This document shows positions 17,272 through 24,837 of a stretch of DNA of 64,000 bases, in pieces. The DNA lies in the NCBI RefSeq assembly GCF_018327705.1, contig NZ_BNEM01000002.1, positions 3,906,001 through 3,970,000 of the forward strand. The letters are read 5' to 3'. Numbering within the stretch: the stretch's first letter is position 1; every line of letters starts with the position of its first letter. Both the position numbers and the translations under genes were made by a program. The notes beneath the pieces are model-generated. The model did not search any database and was not told the DNA's origin. It was given only the letters and a program-made list of their open reading frames with translations. The DNA is from Catellatospora sp. TT07R-123. GTDB lineage: Bacteria; Actinomycetota; Actinomycetes; Mycobacteriales; Micromonosporaceae.

Positions 17272-18342
17272 TCAGCAGGTCGGCGGCTGGCCGCCCGCCC
17301 GCAGCGTGGCCAGCGCGTTCAGCGCGTCGTCCAGGGTCGCCACCTTGACCAGCGGCAGGCCGGGCAGGGCGTTGGCCTTCGCTTCGGCGCAGTTGTCGGC
17401 CGGGGTGAGGAAGACGACGGCCCCGGCGGCCTGGGCACCGTACAGCTTCTGCGGCACGCCGCCGATCGGGCCGACCTTGCCGTCGTCGTCGATGGTGCCC
17501 GTACCGGCGATGATCTTGCCGCCGGTGAGGTCCTCCGGGGTCAGTTTGTCCATGATGCCCAGCGCGAACATCAGGCCGGCGCTCGGGCCGCCGATGTCGT
17601 CGAGCTTGATGGTCAGGTCGAACGGGTGCGGCTGCACCGTGGTGACCTCGATGTTGATGCGCGGGGTCTTGTCGGTGTCCGACGCGGGCCGGGTGGTCAC
17701 CTCGACCGTCTCGGCCTTGCCGTCACGGGTGACCTCGAACTTCAGCACGGTCCCGGCGGGCTTGGCCTTGACCAGCTCGATCAGCTGCGACGGCGACTCG
17801 ATCTTGGTGCCGTCGACGGCGTCGATCACGTCGTCCTTCTTCAGCAGACCGTCGGCGGCGCCACCCGCGGTGACCCCGCCCACGCCGACACGCACCGGGT
17901 AGCCCAGCTTGCGCAGCGCGGCGGTCTCCGCACTGCTCTGCGAGTTCTTGAACTCTTCCTGGTTCTGCTGCTCGACCTGGTCCTTGGTGCGGTCCGGCGG
18001 ATAGACGAACTCGTACGGGATGACCGCCTGCTCGTCGGAGAACCAGCCCTTGATCACGTCGAGCACGTTCACGCTGGACTGCACGTTGACGGTGACCAGC
18101 CGCAGCTGCCCCTTCGACGCCGAGGCGTCGGTCTTGGCGATCTGGATCACGTTCTGGCAGCTCTTGGGCGCGTCCTTGGCGCCAACGGTGCACGCGCGCC
18201 CCTTGTCGTCCACGGCTGACAGGGTGTTCACGGTGGGACCGGCGCTCATCACCACGTAGGGCACCCGGGCCAGGTTGATCCCGGCCACCAGCAGCACGGC
18301 GAGCACGAAGCCCGCCAGTACGGTCACACCGCGACGTTTCAT
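17272..18342 (-). CDS. PDZ-domain Lon-like (S16) membrane protease
   Basis: 356 residues from the ATG at 18342. An N-terminal membrane anchor (VTVLAGFVLAVLLVAGINLA) leads to a PDZ domain (about residues 130-220; GVGGVTAGGAADGLLKKDDV). A C-terminal S16 Lon protease domain follows. The catalytic Ser is in DIGGPSAGLMF and the catalytic Lys in GPIGGVPQKLYGA, giving the Ser-Lys dyad. It matches the YlbL/Rv3194c type, which acts outside the membrane. It lies 60 bp upstream of UPF0182 on the same strand, an order also seen in mycobacteria, so the two are probably linked. Confidence 0.93.
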   Translation of the reverse strand: MKRRGVTVLAGFVLAVLLVAGINLARVPYVVMSAGPTVNTLSAVDDKGRACTVGAKDAPKSCQNVIQIAKTDASASKGQLRLVTVNVQSSVNVLDVIKGWFSDEQAVIPYEFVYPPDRTKDQVEQQNQEEFKNSQSSAETAALRKLGYPVRVGVGGVTAGGAADGLLKKDDVIDAVDGTKIESPSQLIELVKAKPAGTVLKFEVTRDGKAETVEVTTRPASDTDKTPRINIEVTTVQPHPFDLTIKLDDIGGPSAGLMFALGIMDKLTPEDLTGGKIIAGTGTIDDDGKVGPIGGVPQKLYGAQAAGAVVFLTPADNCAEAKANALPGLPLVKVATLDDALNALATLRAGGQPPTC

Positions 18343-18461
18343 GCGGGCCAGCGTAGCCGCCGCCGCCGGGTTCCCGGCTCCTAGAGCCGCCGACCCTGAA
18401 TTGTCCCCGATCAGCCCGGGGTATGAGTCACTTCGGCTCAACTTCGCGTACGGTGGAGGGC

Positions 18462-19748
18462 GTGCCTGACACCCCATTCGGGTTCGCCTTCCCCGGCGGC
18501 CAACCACCAGACCCCAACGACCCGCAGCAGATGCAGCAGTTCCTGGCGGGTCTGCAGCAGCTCATGGCCATGAGCCAGCCCGGCGGAGGCCCGGTGAACT
18601 GGGACCTCGCCCGGCAGGTCGCCACCACCGCACTGAACACCGAGGGCGACCCGGCGGTGTCGGCCGCCGACCGCGCCGAGGTCGGGGAGGCACTGCGGCT
18701 GGCGGACCTGTGGCTCGAACCGGTCACCTCGCTGCCCAGCGGCCTGGTGAGCACCGCGGCCTGGAACCGCAACGAGTGGATCTTCAACACGCTGGACGTC
18801 TGGCGCAAGCTCGCCGACCCGGTGGCCGGGCGGATGGTCGCCGCCATGAGCGACCTGGTCCCGCCGGAGCGCCGCGCCCAGCTCGGCCCGATGGCCGCGA
18901 TGATCAACGGCCTGGGCGGCGCGCTGTTCGGCGGCCAGTTCGGGCAGGCACTCGCCAAGCTCGCCACCGAGGTGCTGTCGGCCGGCGACATCGGCCTGCC
19001 GCTGGGCCCCGCCGGCACGGCCGCACTCGTCCCGGCCAACATCCGGGCGTACGGCGAGGGCCTGGAACTCGACGCCGGTGAGCTGCGCCTGTTCGTCGCC
19101 CTGCGCGAGGCCGCCCACCAGCGGCTGTTCGGCCACGTCCCGTGGCTGCGCGGGCACGTGCTCAGCGCCGTCGAGGCGTACGCCAACGGCATCAAGGTGG
19201 ACCGGGAGGCGATCGAGGAGGCCCTGGGCCGCATCGACCCGGCCGACCCCGAGTCCATGAGCGAGCTGCGCCTGGAGGGCATCTTCACGCCCGAGGACAG
19301 CGAGCAGCAGCGGGCCGCGCTCAACCGGCTGGAGACGACGCTGGCCCTGGTCGAGGGCTGGGTGTGCCACACCGTGGAGGCCGCGGCCGCCGGGCGCCTG
19401 CCCAACGTGGTCCGGCTGTCCGAGACGTTCCGGCGCCGCCGCGCCGCGGGCGGACCGGCCGAGCAGACGTTCGCGGCGCTGGTCGGGCTCGAACTGCGGC
19501 CGCGCCGCCTGCGCGAGGCCGCGGCCCTGTGGACGGCGCTGACCGAGCACCGCGGCGTCGACGGGCGCGACGCGCTCTGGGCCCACCCCGACCTGCTCCC
19601 GGACGACGAGGCGTTCGCCGACCCGGTCGCGTACGCGACCCACGCCGAGACCGACTGGGACATCAGCGCCCTGGAGAACCTGGCCCCCAACCCGGAGCCC
19701 GGCCCGGCCGACGACAACCCGGACCAGAACCCCGACGGCCCCCACTGA
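18462..19748 (+). CDS. DUF2342 zinc-metalloprotease-like protein
   Basis: 428 residues if the GTG at 18462 (PDTPFGFAFPGG) is used; the ATG at 18423 gives 441. The conserved first residues favour the GTG, although GGAGGG lies too close to it to serve as an ordinary ribosome-binding site. The family signature REAAHQRLFGHVPWLRGHV (about residue 215) is present; DUF2342 proteins are called zinc-dependent metalloproteases on structural grounds. It matches Rv3195 in position and length. It is divergent from the PDZ protease, 120 bp away. The Asp/Pro-rich tail is probably disordered. Confidence 0.87.
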   Translation: MPDTPFGFAFPGGQPPDPNDPQQMQQFLAGLQQLMAMSQPGGGPVNWDLARQVATTALNTEGDPAVSAADRAEVGEALRLADLWLEPVTSLPSGLVSTAAWNRNEWIFNTLDVWRKLADPVAGRMVAAMSDLVPPERRAQLGPMAAMINGLGGALFGGQFGQALAKLATEVLSAGDIGLPLGPAGTAALVPANIRAYGEGLELDAGELRLFVALREAAHQRLFGHVPWLRGHVLSAVEAYANGIKVDREAIEEALGRIDPADPESMSELRLEGIFTPEDSEQQRAALNRLETTLALVEGWVCHTVEAAAAGRLPNVVRLSETFRRRRAAGGPAEQTFAALVGLELRPRRLREAAALWTALTEHRGVDGRDALWAHPDLLPDDEAFADPVAYATHAETDWDISALENLAPNPEPGPADDNPDQNPDGPH

Positions 19749-19749
19749 C

Positions 19750-19832
19750 CCAAGATCACCCAGGTTGCCGGGCGATCGTGCGTATCTTGAAGGTGAATAC
19801 GCCCGATTGCCCGGCAACTTTTCCGATCTTGG
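19750..19832. repeat. 83-bp palindromic element, family P3
   Basis: Imperfect arms of about 36 bp: CCAAGATC, GTTGCCGGGC and GCGTAT recur on the other arm in inverted order. It starts directly after the DUF2342 stop, between convergent genes. It could terminate both, but it is much larger than needed for that. Confidence 0.75.
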
Positions 19833-19869
19833 TGTGCGCGCGGCGCGGGCGGCGTGGGCGGGCGGCCCG

Positions 19870-20385
19870 TCAGTGGCCGGAGGCGGCGATGCCTTCGAGG
19901 TAGCCGCGGGCGCGCTCGGTGCGCGGGTAGCGGCCGACCAGCTCCCAGAAGCGGGCGTTGTGGCTGGGCACGATCAGGTGCACCAGCTCGTGCAGCAGCA
20001 CGTAGTCGCCGACCCAGCCGGGCATCTCGCGCACGCGCTCCGACAGCCGGATGGTGCGGTCGGCCGGGGTGCAGGAGCCCCATCGCCCGTTCTGGTTGCT
20101 CACCCAGCGGACGCTGGCGGGCATCGCGATCGCCCCGAACTCGGTCAGGTAGCGTCCAGCGAGCTGCCGCGCCCGCATCTCCAGGTCGGCGTCGCTGCGC
20201 TGGCTGCGCAGATCACGAGCGGCCAGCCGGGCGAGCATCTTGTTGACCCACTCGCTCTCCTCGGCGCGGGAGAACTGGCTCGGAATGAGCACCACCACCC
20301 GCTCGCCCTCCCGGTAGGCGGACACCGTCCGACGCCGACGCTCGCTGCGCCGGACCTCGACCACGGGCTTGCGTGCGGCGGCCAT
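19870..20385 (-). CDS. YgjP-type (DUF45) metallopeptidase
   Basis: 171 residues. The zinc motif HELVH at residues 132-136 and a third ligand His at SHNARFW identify a minimal gluzincin-like fold. The preceding NQNGRWGSC is the YgjP/DUF45 signature. Members are also fused to type I restriction enzymes; free-standing copies have unknown substrates. It is a monocistronic gene, convergent with DUF2342 and separated from it by the P3 palindrome. Confidence 0.9.
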   Translation of the reverse strand: MAAARKPVVEVRRSERRRRTVSAYREGERVVVLIPSQFSRAEESEWVNKMLARLAARDLRSQRSDADLEMRARQLAGRYLTEFGAIAMPASVRWVSNQNGRWGSCTPADRTIRLSERVREMPGWVGDYVLLHELVHLIVPSHNARFWELVGRYPRTERARGYLEGIAASGH

Positions 20386-20832
20386 CAGCGACCGGCACGG
20401 GCCAGGCGGTTTGCGGGGGTAACCAGGGGGGTGTTGCTCACGGCAAGGACGCTAGCGGCCGCCTCCCAGGGTTCCGCAAGGGTCAATCTTGTGATCATCG
20501 CCAGATTTGCGGGGATAGGTGCTCTTCGCCAAGAAAATTCTTGGCGAAGAGCATGATCGCCTAGGTTGTCATAAGGGACATTGCTCAATACGCAGGCGAC
20601 TTCCAGAGAATGCCTCATCTTCGACAAGCGTGATGACTCCGGCGTGTCTCGCGTAACCTGACTAGTCAGATCGATCCGGACAGGCAGACTTCGACCGTCA
20701 CAGCACGGGCGCCCCGGCGGTGGCGCCAGGCGATCCGTCGCTAGTGGCTCATCTCGGCCGTCCGCCCTGACCCGGCGGTCGGTTGTCAGCTCCCCACCAG
20801 CGCCCGTCATTGTCGATCATGGAGGAGGAATC
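20386..20832. other. 447-bp non-coding stretch with one palindrome
   Basis: I find no supported gene here. It contains the 32-bp palindrome at 20521-20552 and is richer in A+T than its surroundings around 20480-20660. It must hold the promoter of the zinc-ribbon gene at 20833. No riboswitch or known RNA could be recognised. Confidence 0.5.
20521..20552. repeat. Perfect 15-bp palindrome (P5)
   Basis: GCTCTTCGCCAAGAA and its exact complement are separated by only two bases. The middle is A/T-rich and there is no T-run outside. It lies in the YgjP/DUF5679 gap. Confidence 0.85.
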
Positions 20833-20988
20833 GTGTCCGAGGAGAAGTACAACGGCTACTGCGTGAAGTGCAAGGAGAAGCGGGATTTCACCGGGAAGGT
20901 GGAGATCTCCAAGACCGGCATGCGGATGGCCAAGGGTCCCTGCCCCGTCTGCGGCACCACGGTGAACCGCATTCTCGGCAAGGCCTGA
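20833..20988 (+). CDS. DUF5679 small zinc-ribbon protein
   Basis: 51 residues from a GTG preceded by GGAGGAGG. Two CxxC pairs (YCVKC at residues 9-13 and CPVCG at 37-41) form a zinc ribbon, and the sequence NGYCVKCKEKRDF is typical of actinobacterial DUF5679. It is highly basic in the middle. The function is unknown; similar proteins are annotated near ribosomal or housekeeping loci. A terminator follows 30 bp later. Confidence 0.88.
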   Translation: MSEEKYNGYCVKCKEKRDFTGKVEISKTGMRMAKGPCPVCGTTVNRILGKA

Positions 20989-21018
20989 GCCCGCCGACCG
21001 TCCGACACGCAGCACAGG

Positions 21019-21042
21019 AGGCCCGCGAGGTTACGCGGGCCT
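21019..21042 (+). terminator. Terminator after DUF5679
   Basis: A 9-bp perfect stem (AGGCCCGCG/CGCGGGCCT) with a 6-base loop, followed by TCTGT. Confidence 0.8.
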
Positions 21043-21075
21043 TCTGTCGTACACCCGACAAATCTCTCAAAGATC

Positions 21076-21138
21076 TGTGGATAACTACGGCCGAGGCTGT
21101 GGAAAACGCCTTGATCAACGGGGATGGGCTGTGGATAA
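21076..21138 (+). promoter_or_regulatory. Cluster of three DnaA-box-like sites
   Basis: TGTGGATAA occurs at 21076-21084 and 21130-21138, each the exact complement of the classical box TTATCCACA. TGTGGAAAA lies at 21098-21106. All have the same orientation and lie just upstream of the ThiF/TOMM-like gene. There is no dnaA, dnaN or AT-rich unwinding element nearby. Confidence 0.5.
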
Positions 21139-21190
21139 CCCGGTGGACAGCCGCGCGGCACCGCAGGCTCACCCCGTGGAACGTCATCCG

Positions 21191-22138
21191 ATGCCGCGCC
21201 CGACGCTGCTACCCGGCCTGCGCCTGCTCTGGCGCAACCGGCACACCGTGCAGCTGGGCACCGACCCCGGCCAGGCGGTCGTGCTGGAACTGCCGCACCC
21301 CGCCGCCGCCCGCCTGTTCGAACTGCTCGACGGCGCCCGCACCGAGCGGGCGGTGCTGGCCGAGATGGGCCGCATCGGCATGGCCGCGGCGCAGGTGCAC
21401 GAGATCCTGGGCGCGCTGGTAGAGGCCGGGCTGGTCGTGCCCGCCGACGCGCTGCTGCCCGCCGCCCTGCCCCCGGACCGGCGCGACGAGCTGCGCGACG
21501 AGGCCACCGCGCTGGCGCTGCGCCAGGCGGGGCAGCACGGCGCCCGCCCGGCGCGGACGCTGCGCCGCCGGGGCGCCGCCCGGATCGTGGTGGCGGGCAC
21601 CGGCCCGCTGGCCGACCTGCTCGGCCAGACGCTGCAGGCCGCCGGGGTCGGCACCGTCGCCTGGGTGCGCACTCCCGGCGGCACCGCCCGGGTCTCCGGC
21701 GCCGCCCGGCACCCGATGCGCGCCACCGACGCCACGTTCCGGGTGCAGGTCGGTCCCGCCGTGACGGGCCGGGGCACCCGCCGCCGCGTGCCGCACCTGG
21801 CCCTGGGCGTGCGTGACGGCACCGCCGTGGTGGGCCCGCTGGTGCCCGCCACCGGCGGCCCCTGCCTGCACTGCCTGGAGCTGCACCGGGCCGACCGCGA
21901 CCCGTGCTGGCCCGACCTGGCCGCGCAGCTGGTGCAGGCGGTGCCGGAACGCGATCCGTGCGCGGCGGCCACCCGGGTCACCGCGGCCGGGTTCGCCGCC
22001 GCGGAGGTCCTGGCCTACCTCGACGGCGCCGAACCGACCACGATCGGCACCACCGTGGAGATCAACGGGGTGGCGCCGTGGCGACGGCGCTCGTGGGCAC
22101 CGCACCCTGCCTGCGACTGCACCCGGCGGCGCAGATGA
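21191..22138 (+). CDS. ThiF/E1-like protein resembling TOMM cyclodehydratase partner
   Basis: 315 residues from the ATG at 21191. An N-terminal winged-helix or RRE-like part (about 1-95) precedes a Rossmann-like core (RIVVAGTGPLADLLGQTL). Paired cysteines follow: CLHCLELHRADRDPC, and CDC at the C-terminus, a likely structural zinc site. This layout is that of the E1-like partner of YcaO cyclodehydratases in thiazole/oxazole peptide synthesis, where it binds the leader peptide. No YcaO gene is in the window. It occupies the position of Rv3196 in the mycobacterial block, so it may have a housekeeping role instead. Moderately sure of fold, unsure of function. Confidence 0.6.
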   Translation: MPRPTLLPGLRLLWRNRHTVQLGTDPGQAVVLELPHPAAARLFELLDGARTERAVLAEMGRIGMAAAQVHEILGALVEAGLVVPADALLPAALPPDRRDELRDEATALALRQAGQHGARPARTLRRRGAARIVVAGTGPLADLLGQTLQAAGVGTVAWVRTPGGTARVSGAARHPMRATDATFRVQVGPAVTGRGTRRRVPHLALGVRDGTAVVGPLVPATGGPCLHCLELHRADRDPCWPDLAAQLVQAVPERDPCAAATRVTAAGFAAAEVLAYLDGAEPTTIGTTVEINGVAPWRRRSWAPHPACDCTRRRR

Positions 22139-22217
22139 TCAGCAGCGGCGGGGGGCCCTTCACGAAGTCTTCACCGCGCAACGACCCATCCGGCCCGAGG
22201 TCGGCGACAATGGCACG

Positions 22218-23552
22218 GTGACCGACATTCCGCGCCGAGCCGTCTCCCGGACCGCCAAACTCGCGTCCCTGCCGCTCGGCTTCGCCGGGCGGACCGTGCT
22301 CGGCTTCGGCAAGCGGATGACCGGCCTCGCCTCCGACGTGATCAGCGCCGAGATCCAGGAGCGCACCGCCGAGCAGCTGTTCAGCGTGCTCGGGCAGCTC
22401 AAGGGCGGGGCGATGAAGCTCGGCCAGGCGCTGAGCGTCTTCGAGGCCGCGCTGCCGGACGCGCTGGCGGAGCCGTACCGCGAGGCGCTGGTGAAGTTGC
22501 AGGAGGCGGCCCCGCCGCTGCCCGCCGCGACCGTGCACAAGGTGCTGGCCGAGCAGCTGGGGCCGGACTGGCGCACCATGTTCCGCGAGTTCGACGACTC
22601 CCCCGCTGCGGCGGCCAGCATCGGGCAGGTGCACCGGGCCGAGTGGAAGGTGCCCCGCAAGCGCACCGGCCTGCCGGTCGCGGTGAAGGTGCAGTATCCG
22701 GGCGCCGGCGAGGCACTGATCGCGGACCTGACCCAGCTGTCGCGGCTGGCCGGGCTGTTCAAGGTGATCCAGCCCGGACTGGACGTCAAGCCGCTCGTCG
22801 CCGAGCTGCGCGAGCGGGTCGTGGAGGAGCTGGACTACGAGCTGGAGGCGGAGAGCCAGCGCGCCTTCCACGCCGCGTACGCCGGGGATGAGGAGATCCT
22901 CGTGCCGCAGGTGCTGGCTGCGGCGCCGCAGGTCATCGTGACCGAGTGGGTCGAGGGCATCCCGCTGTCGAAGATCATCGGCAGTGGCACTGTGGCCCAG
23001 CGGGACCGGGCCGGTGCGCTCATGGCCACGCTGCACTTCTCTGCCCCGGCACGCGCCGGGCTACTGCACGCCGACCCGCATCCGGGCAACTACCGGCTGC
23101 TGCCCGACGGACGGCTCGCGGTGATCGACTTCGGCGCGGTGGCACGGCTGCCCCAGGGGCTGCCCGAGCCCGTCGGCCGGATCACCCGGCTCGCGCTGGC
23201 CGGGCAGTCCGACGCGGTGCTGGCCGGGCTGCGGGCCGAGGGGTTCGTGCGGCCCGACACCCAGGTGGACGCGCAGGCCCTGCTGGATTTCGTCCGGCCG
23301 ATGCTGGAGCCGCTGGCCGTCGAGGAGTTCCGCTTCACCCGGCAGTGGCTGCGCGACGAGGCGGCCCGCCTGGCCAACCCGCGCGGTCCCGCGTACCAGC
23401 TGGGGCGCCAGCTCAACCTGCCGCCGTCGTACCTGATGATCCACCGGGTGACGCTGGGATCGATCGGGGTGCTCTGCCAGCTCGAAGCCAAGGCGGGCTA
23501 CCGCGAGATCCTCCAGCGCTGGCTGCCCGGCTTCGCCGAACCGGAGCACTGA
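22218..23552 (+). CDS. ABC1/UbiB-family atypical kinase
   Basis: 444 residues from the GTG at 22218; the frame opens far upstream but earlier codons overlap the previous gene. The family landmarks are clear: the KxGQ motif (MKLGQALS), the alanine loop AAAASIGQVH in place of a glycine loop, the ATP-binding Lys in VAVKVQYPG, and HADPHPGN plus DFG (VIDFGAVARL). UbiB-type kinases/ATPases support quinone and lipid metabolism. In mycobacteria the homologue Rv3197 also precedes whiB7 and is reported as part of the WhiB7 regulon. It ends at a strong bidirectional hairpin. Confidence 0.92.
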   Translation: MTDIPRRAVSRTAKLASLPLGFAGRTVLGFGKRMTGLASDVISAEIQERTAEQLFSVLGQLKGGAMKLGQALSVFEAALPDALAEPYREALVKLQEAAPPLPAATVHKVLAEQLGPDWRTMFREFDDSPAAAASIGQVHRAEWKVPRKRTGLPVAVKVQYPGAGEALIADLTQLSRLAGLFKVIQPGLDVKPLVAELRERVVEELDYELEAESQRAFHAAYAGDEEILVPQVLAAAPQVIVTEWVEGIPLSKIIGSGTVAQRDRAGALMATLHFSAPARAGLLHADPHPGNYRLLPDGRLAVIDFGAVARLPQGLPEPVGRITRLALAGQSDAVLAGLRAEGFVRPDTQVDAQALLDFVRPMLEPLAVEEFRFTRQWLRDEAARLANPRGPAYQLGRQLNLPPSYLMIHRVTLGSIGVLCQLEAKAGYREILQRWLPGFAEPEH

Positions 23553-23582
23553 CCGGGCCGTACGGAATGCCGTACGAAATAA

Positions 23583-23615
23583 GGATGCCCGCCGCTGGGG
23601 AAGCGGCGGGCATCC
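23583..23615. terminator. Bidirectional terminator between ABC1 and whiB7 operon
   Basis: A 13-bp perfect stem (GGATGCCCGCCGC and complement) with a 7-base loop lies between convergent transcription units. Confidence 0.85.
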
Positions 23616-23644
23616 GATGGTGTACACGCGTCAGGCGGTCATTC

Positions 23645-23806
23645 TCAGCGCATCGAGAACTCTCGGGCGCGCCGCTGAGCGGCGATGATGACCTGTCGAG
23701 CGGAACGGGAAGCCTCAGAGGGGATGGTCTGAGGCTTCGGCATTCGAGCCCGGCTCATGATTTCGTGGATCATATACATGTCGGTGACTCCGATTTTCTC
23801 GTTCAT
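23645..23806 (-). CDS. Small protein downstream of whiB7
   Basis: 53 residues from the ATG at 23806, which has GGAAGAA just upstream; ATG 23818 would add four residues. The product begins MNEKIGVTDMYMIHEIMSRA and ends in the basic helix IIAAQRRAREFSM. No family is recognised. It starts 61 bp after the whiB7 stop on the same strand and has no terminator in between. So it is probably cotranscribed and under the same attenuation control. Met-rich, helical and basic, it could bind nucleic acid or a partner protein; this is speculation. Confidence 0.65.
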   Translation of the reverse strand: MNEKIGVTDMYMIHEIMSRARMPKPQTIPSEASRSARQVIIAAQRRAREFSMR

Positions 23807-23866
23807 TTCTTCTTCCATTCGGGAACTTGCTAGCCGGCAGGCGGCTGGTGTGGATGGTGGCAGAGC

Positions 23867-24229
23867 TCAGGCGGCCAGTCGGACCGACTCGCGCGCGGTG
23901 ACCGTCGCGGCGACCCGCGCCTCGGTCTCGGCCACGAGGGCCGCCTCGCGGGCGAGGTCGTCCTTGCGCGGACGGCCACGCGGACGCTTGCGCGCCACGA
24001 CGGCACCCCGCTCGAAGATCTCACCGCCCCATACGCCCCACGGCTCCTCGCGCTCCAGCGCCCCGGCGAGGCACTCGACCTTGAGGGGGCACTCGCCACA
24101 CATCGACTTGGCGAGCTCGAGCTCCGCGGGAGCGTCGGAGAACCACAGGTCCGGGTCGAACTTGCGGCAGGGCAGCTCTGCACCCAGCTCGACGCTGAAG
24201 TCGAGGACTGGGGCCAACGCCAGACTCAT
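23867..24229 (-). CDS. whiB7: WhiB7 (WblC) redox-sensing transcription factor
   Basis: 120 residues. The four Fe-S cysteines are C21, C44, C47 and C53 (CGECPLKVEC). The GVWGG turn (65-69) follows. An AT-hook, RPRGRPRK, at about 82-89 separates WhiB7 from other WhiB proteins. WhiB7 binds sigma-A and AT-rich DNA upstream of -35 elements and activates intrinsic antibiotic-resistance genes when translation is inhibited. The leader carries an upstream ORF and an intrinsic terminator, as known in mycobacteria and Streptomyces. It is flanked by ABC1 kinase and uvrD2, the same order as in M. tuberculosis. Confidence 0.96.
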   Translation of the reverse strand: MSLALAPVLDFSVELGAELPCRKFDPDLWFSDAPAELELAKSMCGECPLKVECLAGALEREEPWGVWGGEIFERGAVVARKRPRGRPRKDDLAREAALVAETEARVAATVTARESVRLAA

Positions 24230-24306
24230 CTTTCGGTCACCTTTCCTTCGTTTGCAGTTGCGGTGGCTGCAAATCGGGGGCCCGGTCTGTTGACCGGAAA
24301 TAACTA

Positions 24307-24341
24307 AGGCCGCGGATCCCGGTGTACGGGTTCCGCGGCCT
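24307..24341 (-). terminator. Attenuator (intrinsic terminator) in the whiB7 leader
   Basis: On the minus strand a 10-bp stem AGGCCGCGGA/TCCGCGGCCT, extended by CCCG/CGGG, is followed by the U-rich TTAGTTATTT. It lies 78 bp before the whiB7 ATG and 23 bases after the stop of the upstream ORF. The self-complementary CCTCGAGG at 24339-24346 overlaps its 5' arm. A second copy at 24377-24384 lies in the last codons of the upstream ORF, offering an antiterminator pairing. Confidence 0.85.
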
Positions 24342-24363
24342 CGAGGTGAGCCGGTTCGGTCTG

Positions 24364-24705
24364 CTAGACCGGTATACCTCGAGGTGGAACGCCGCCGAAT
24401 CCATCGAGCTTGACGCCCTCGGACTCGTTCTTCCGGTAACCCTTGGTGGTGCTGTTGCTGCTGGTGATGCTCGTGTTGCTCATCAGGACCGGGGCACCCG
24501 CCGCAGCGGTGGCCAGGATCGGGTTCCTCGGGGTCCAGTGCAGCTGTCGCTGGGCGATCAGCTGGGCCGCCAGCGGGCTGGCGACTGCCGGGACTGAGGC
24601 CACCAGGGCACGGTCCACGGGCAGGACGGGGTTCACGGGCAACGCGAACGTCGGCGCGCAGGCAGAAGCGAACACCGACAGGGTGATCGTGTTGGTCATC
24701 TCCAT
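24364..24705 (-). CDS. Upstream ORF (leader peptide) of whiB7
   Basis: 113 codons from the ATG at 24705, with a strong GAGGAGG ribosome-binding site. The product starts MEMTNTITLSVFASACAPTF and is rich in Ala, Pro, Val, Thr and Ser with no recognisable domain, so its role is probably regulatory. The stop lies 23 bases before the attenuator. Translation to the end would cover the first CCTCGAGG copy and allow termination. Ribosome stalling in the ORF would free it for antitermination. The length is greater than I expect for such leaders, so a functional shorter peptide is possible. Confidence 0.65.
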   Translation of the reverse strand: MEMTNTITLSVFASACAPTFALPVNPVLPVDRALVASVPAVASPLAAQLIAQRQLHWTPRNPILATAAAGAPVLMSNTSITSSNSTTKGYRKNESEGVKLDGFGGVPPRGIPV

Positions 24706-24808
24706 GGGACTCGCCTCCTCTCCGAACGTGCCCTAGTCGCTACAGAACGTGAATCACACTCTCCGAGCAGCACAGATGTGCGCTCTTTGAGGTGTGACCG
24801 AAGGCTAT

Positions 24809-24825
24809 GCCCCCGGGGCGGGGGC
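24809..24825. terminator. Small GC hairpin after uvrD2
   Basis: GCCCCC and GGGGGC with a 5-base loop lie 13 bases past the uvrD2 stop. There is no T-run; it is a weak terminator call. Confidence 0.4.
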
Positions 24826-24837
24826 GCGCAAACGGTT

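Noticed and set aside
20385..20810. 141-codon minus-strand frame upstream of YgjP
   Set aside because: No domain, Arg/Pro-rich composition, crosses the P5 palindrome and lacks a ribosome-binding site.
21076..21138. Chromosomal origin from DnaA boxes
   Set aside because: Only three boxes, no AT-rich unwinding element and no dnaA, dnaN, recF or gyr genes nearby.
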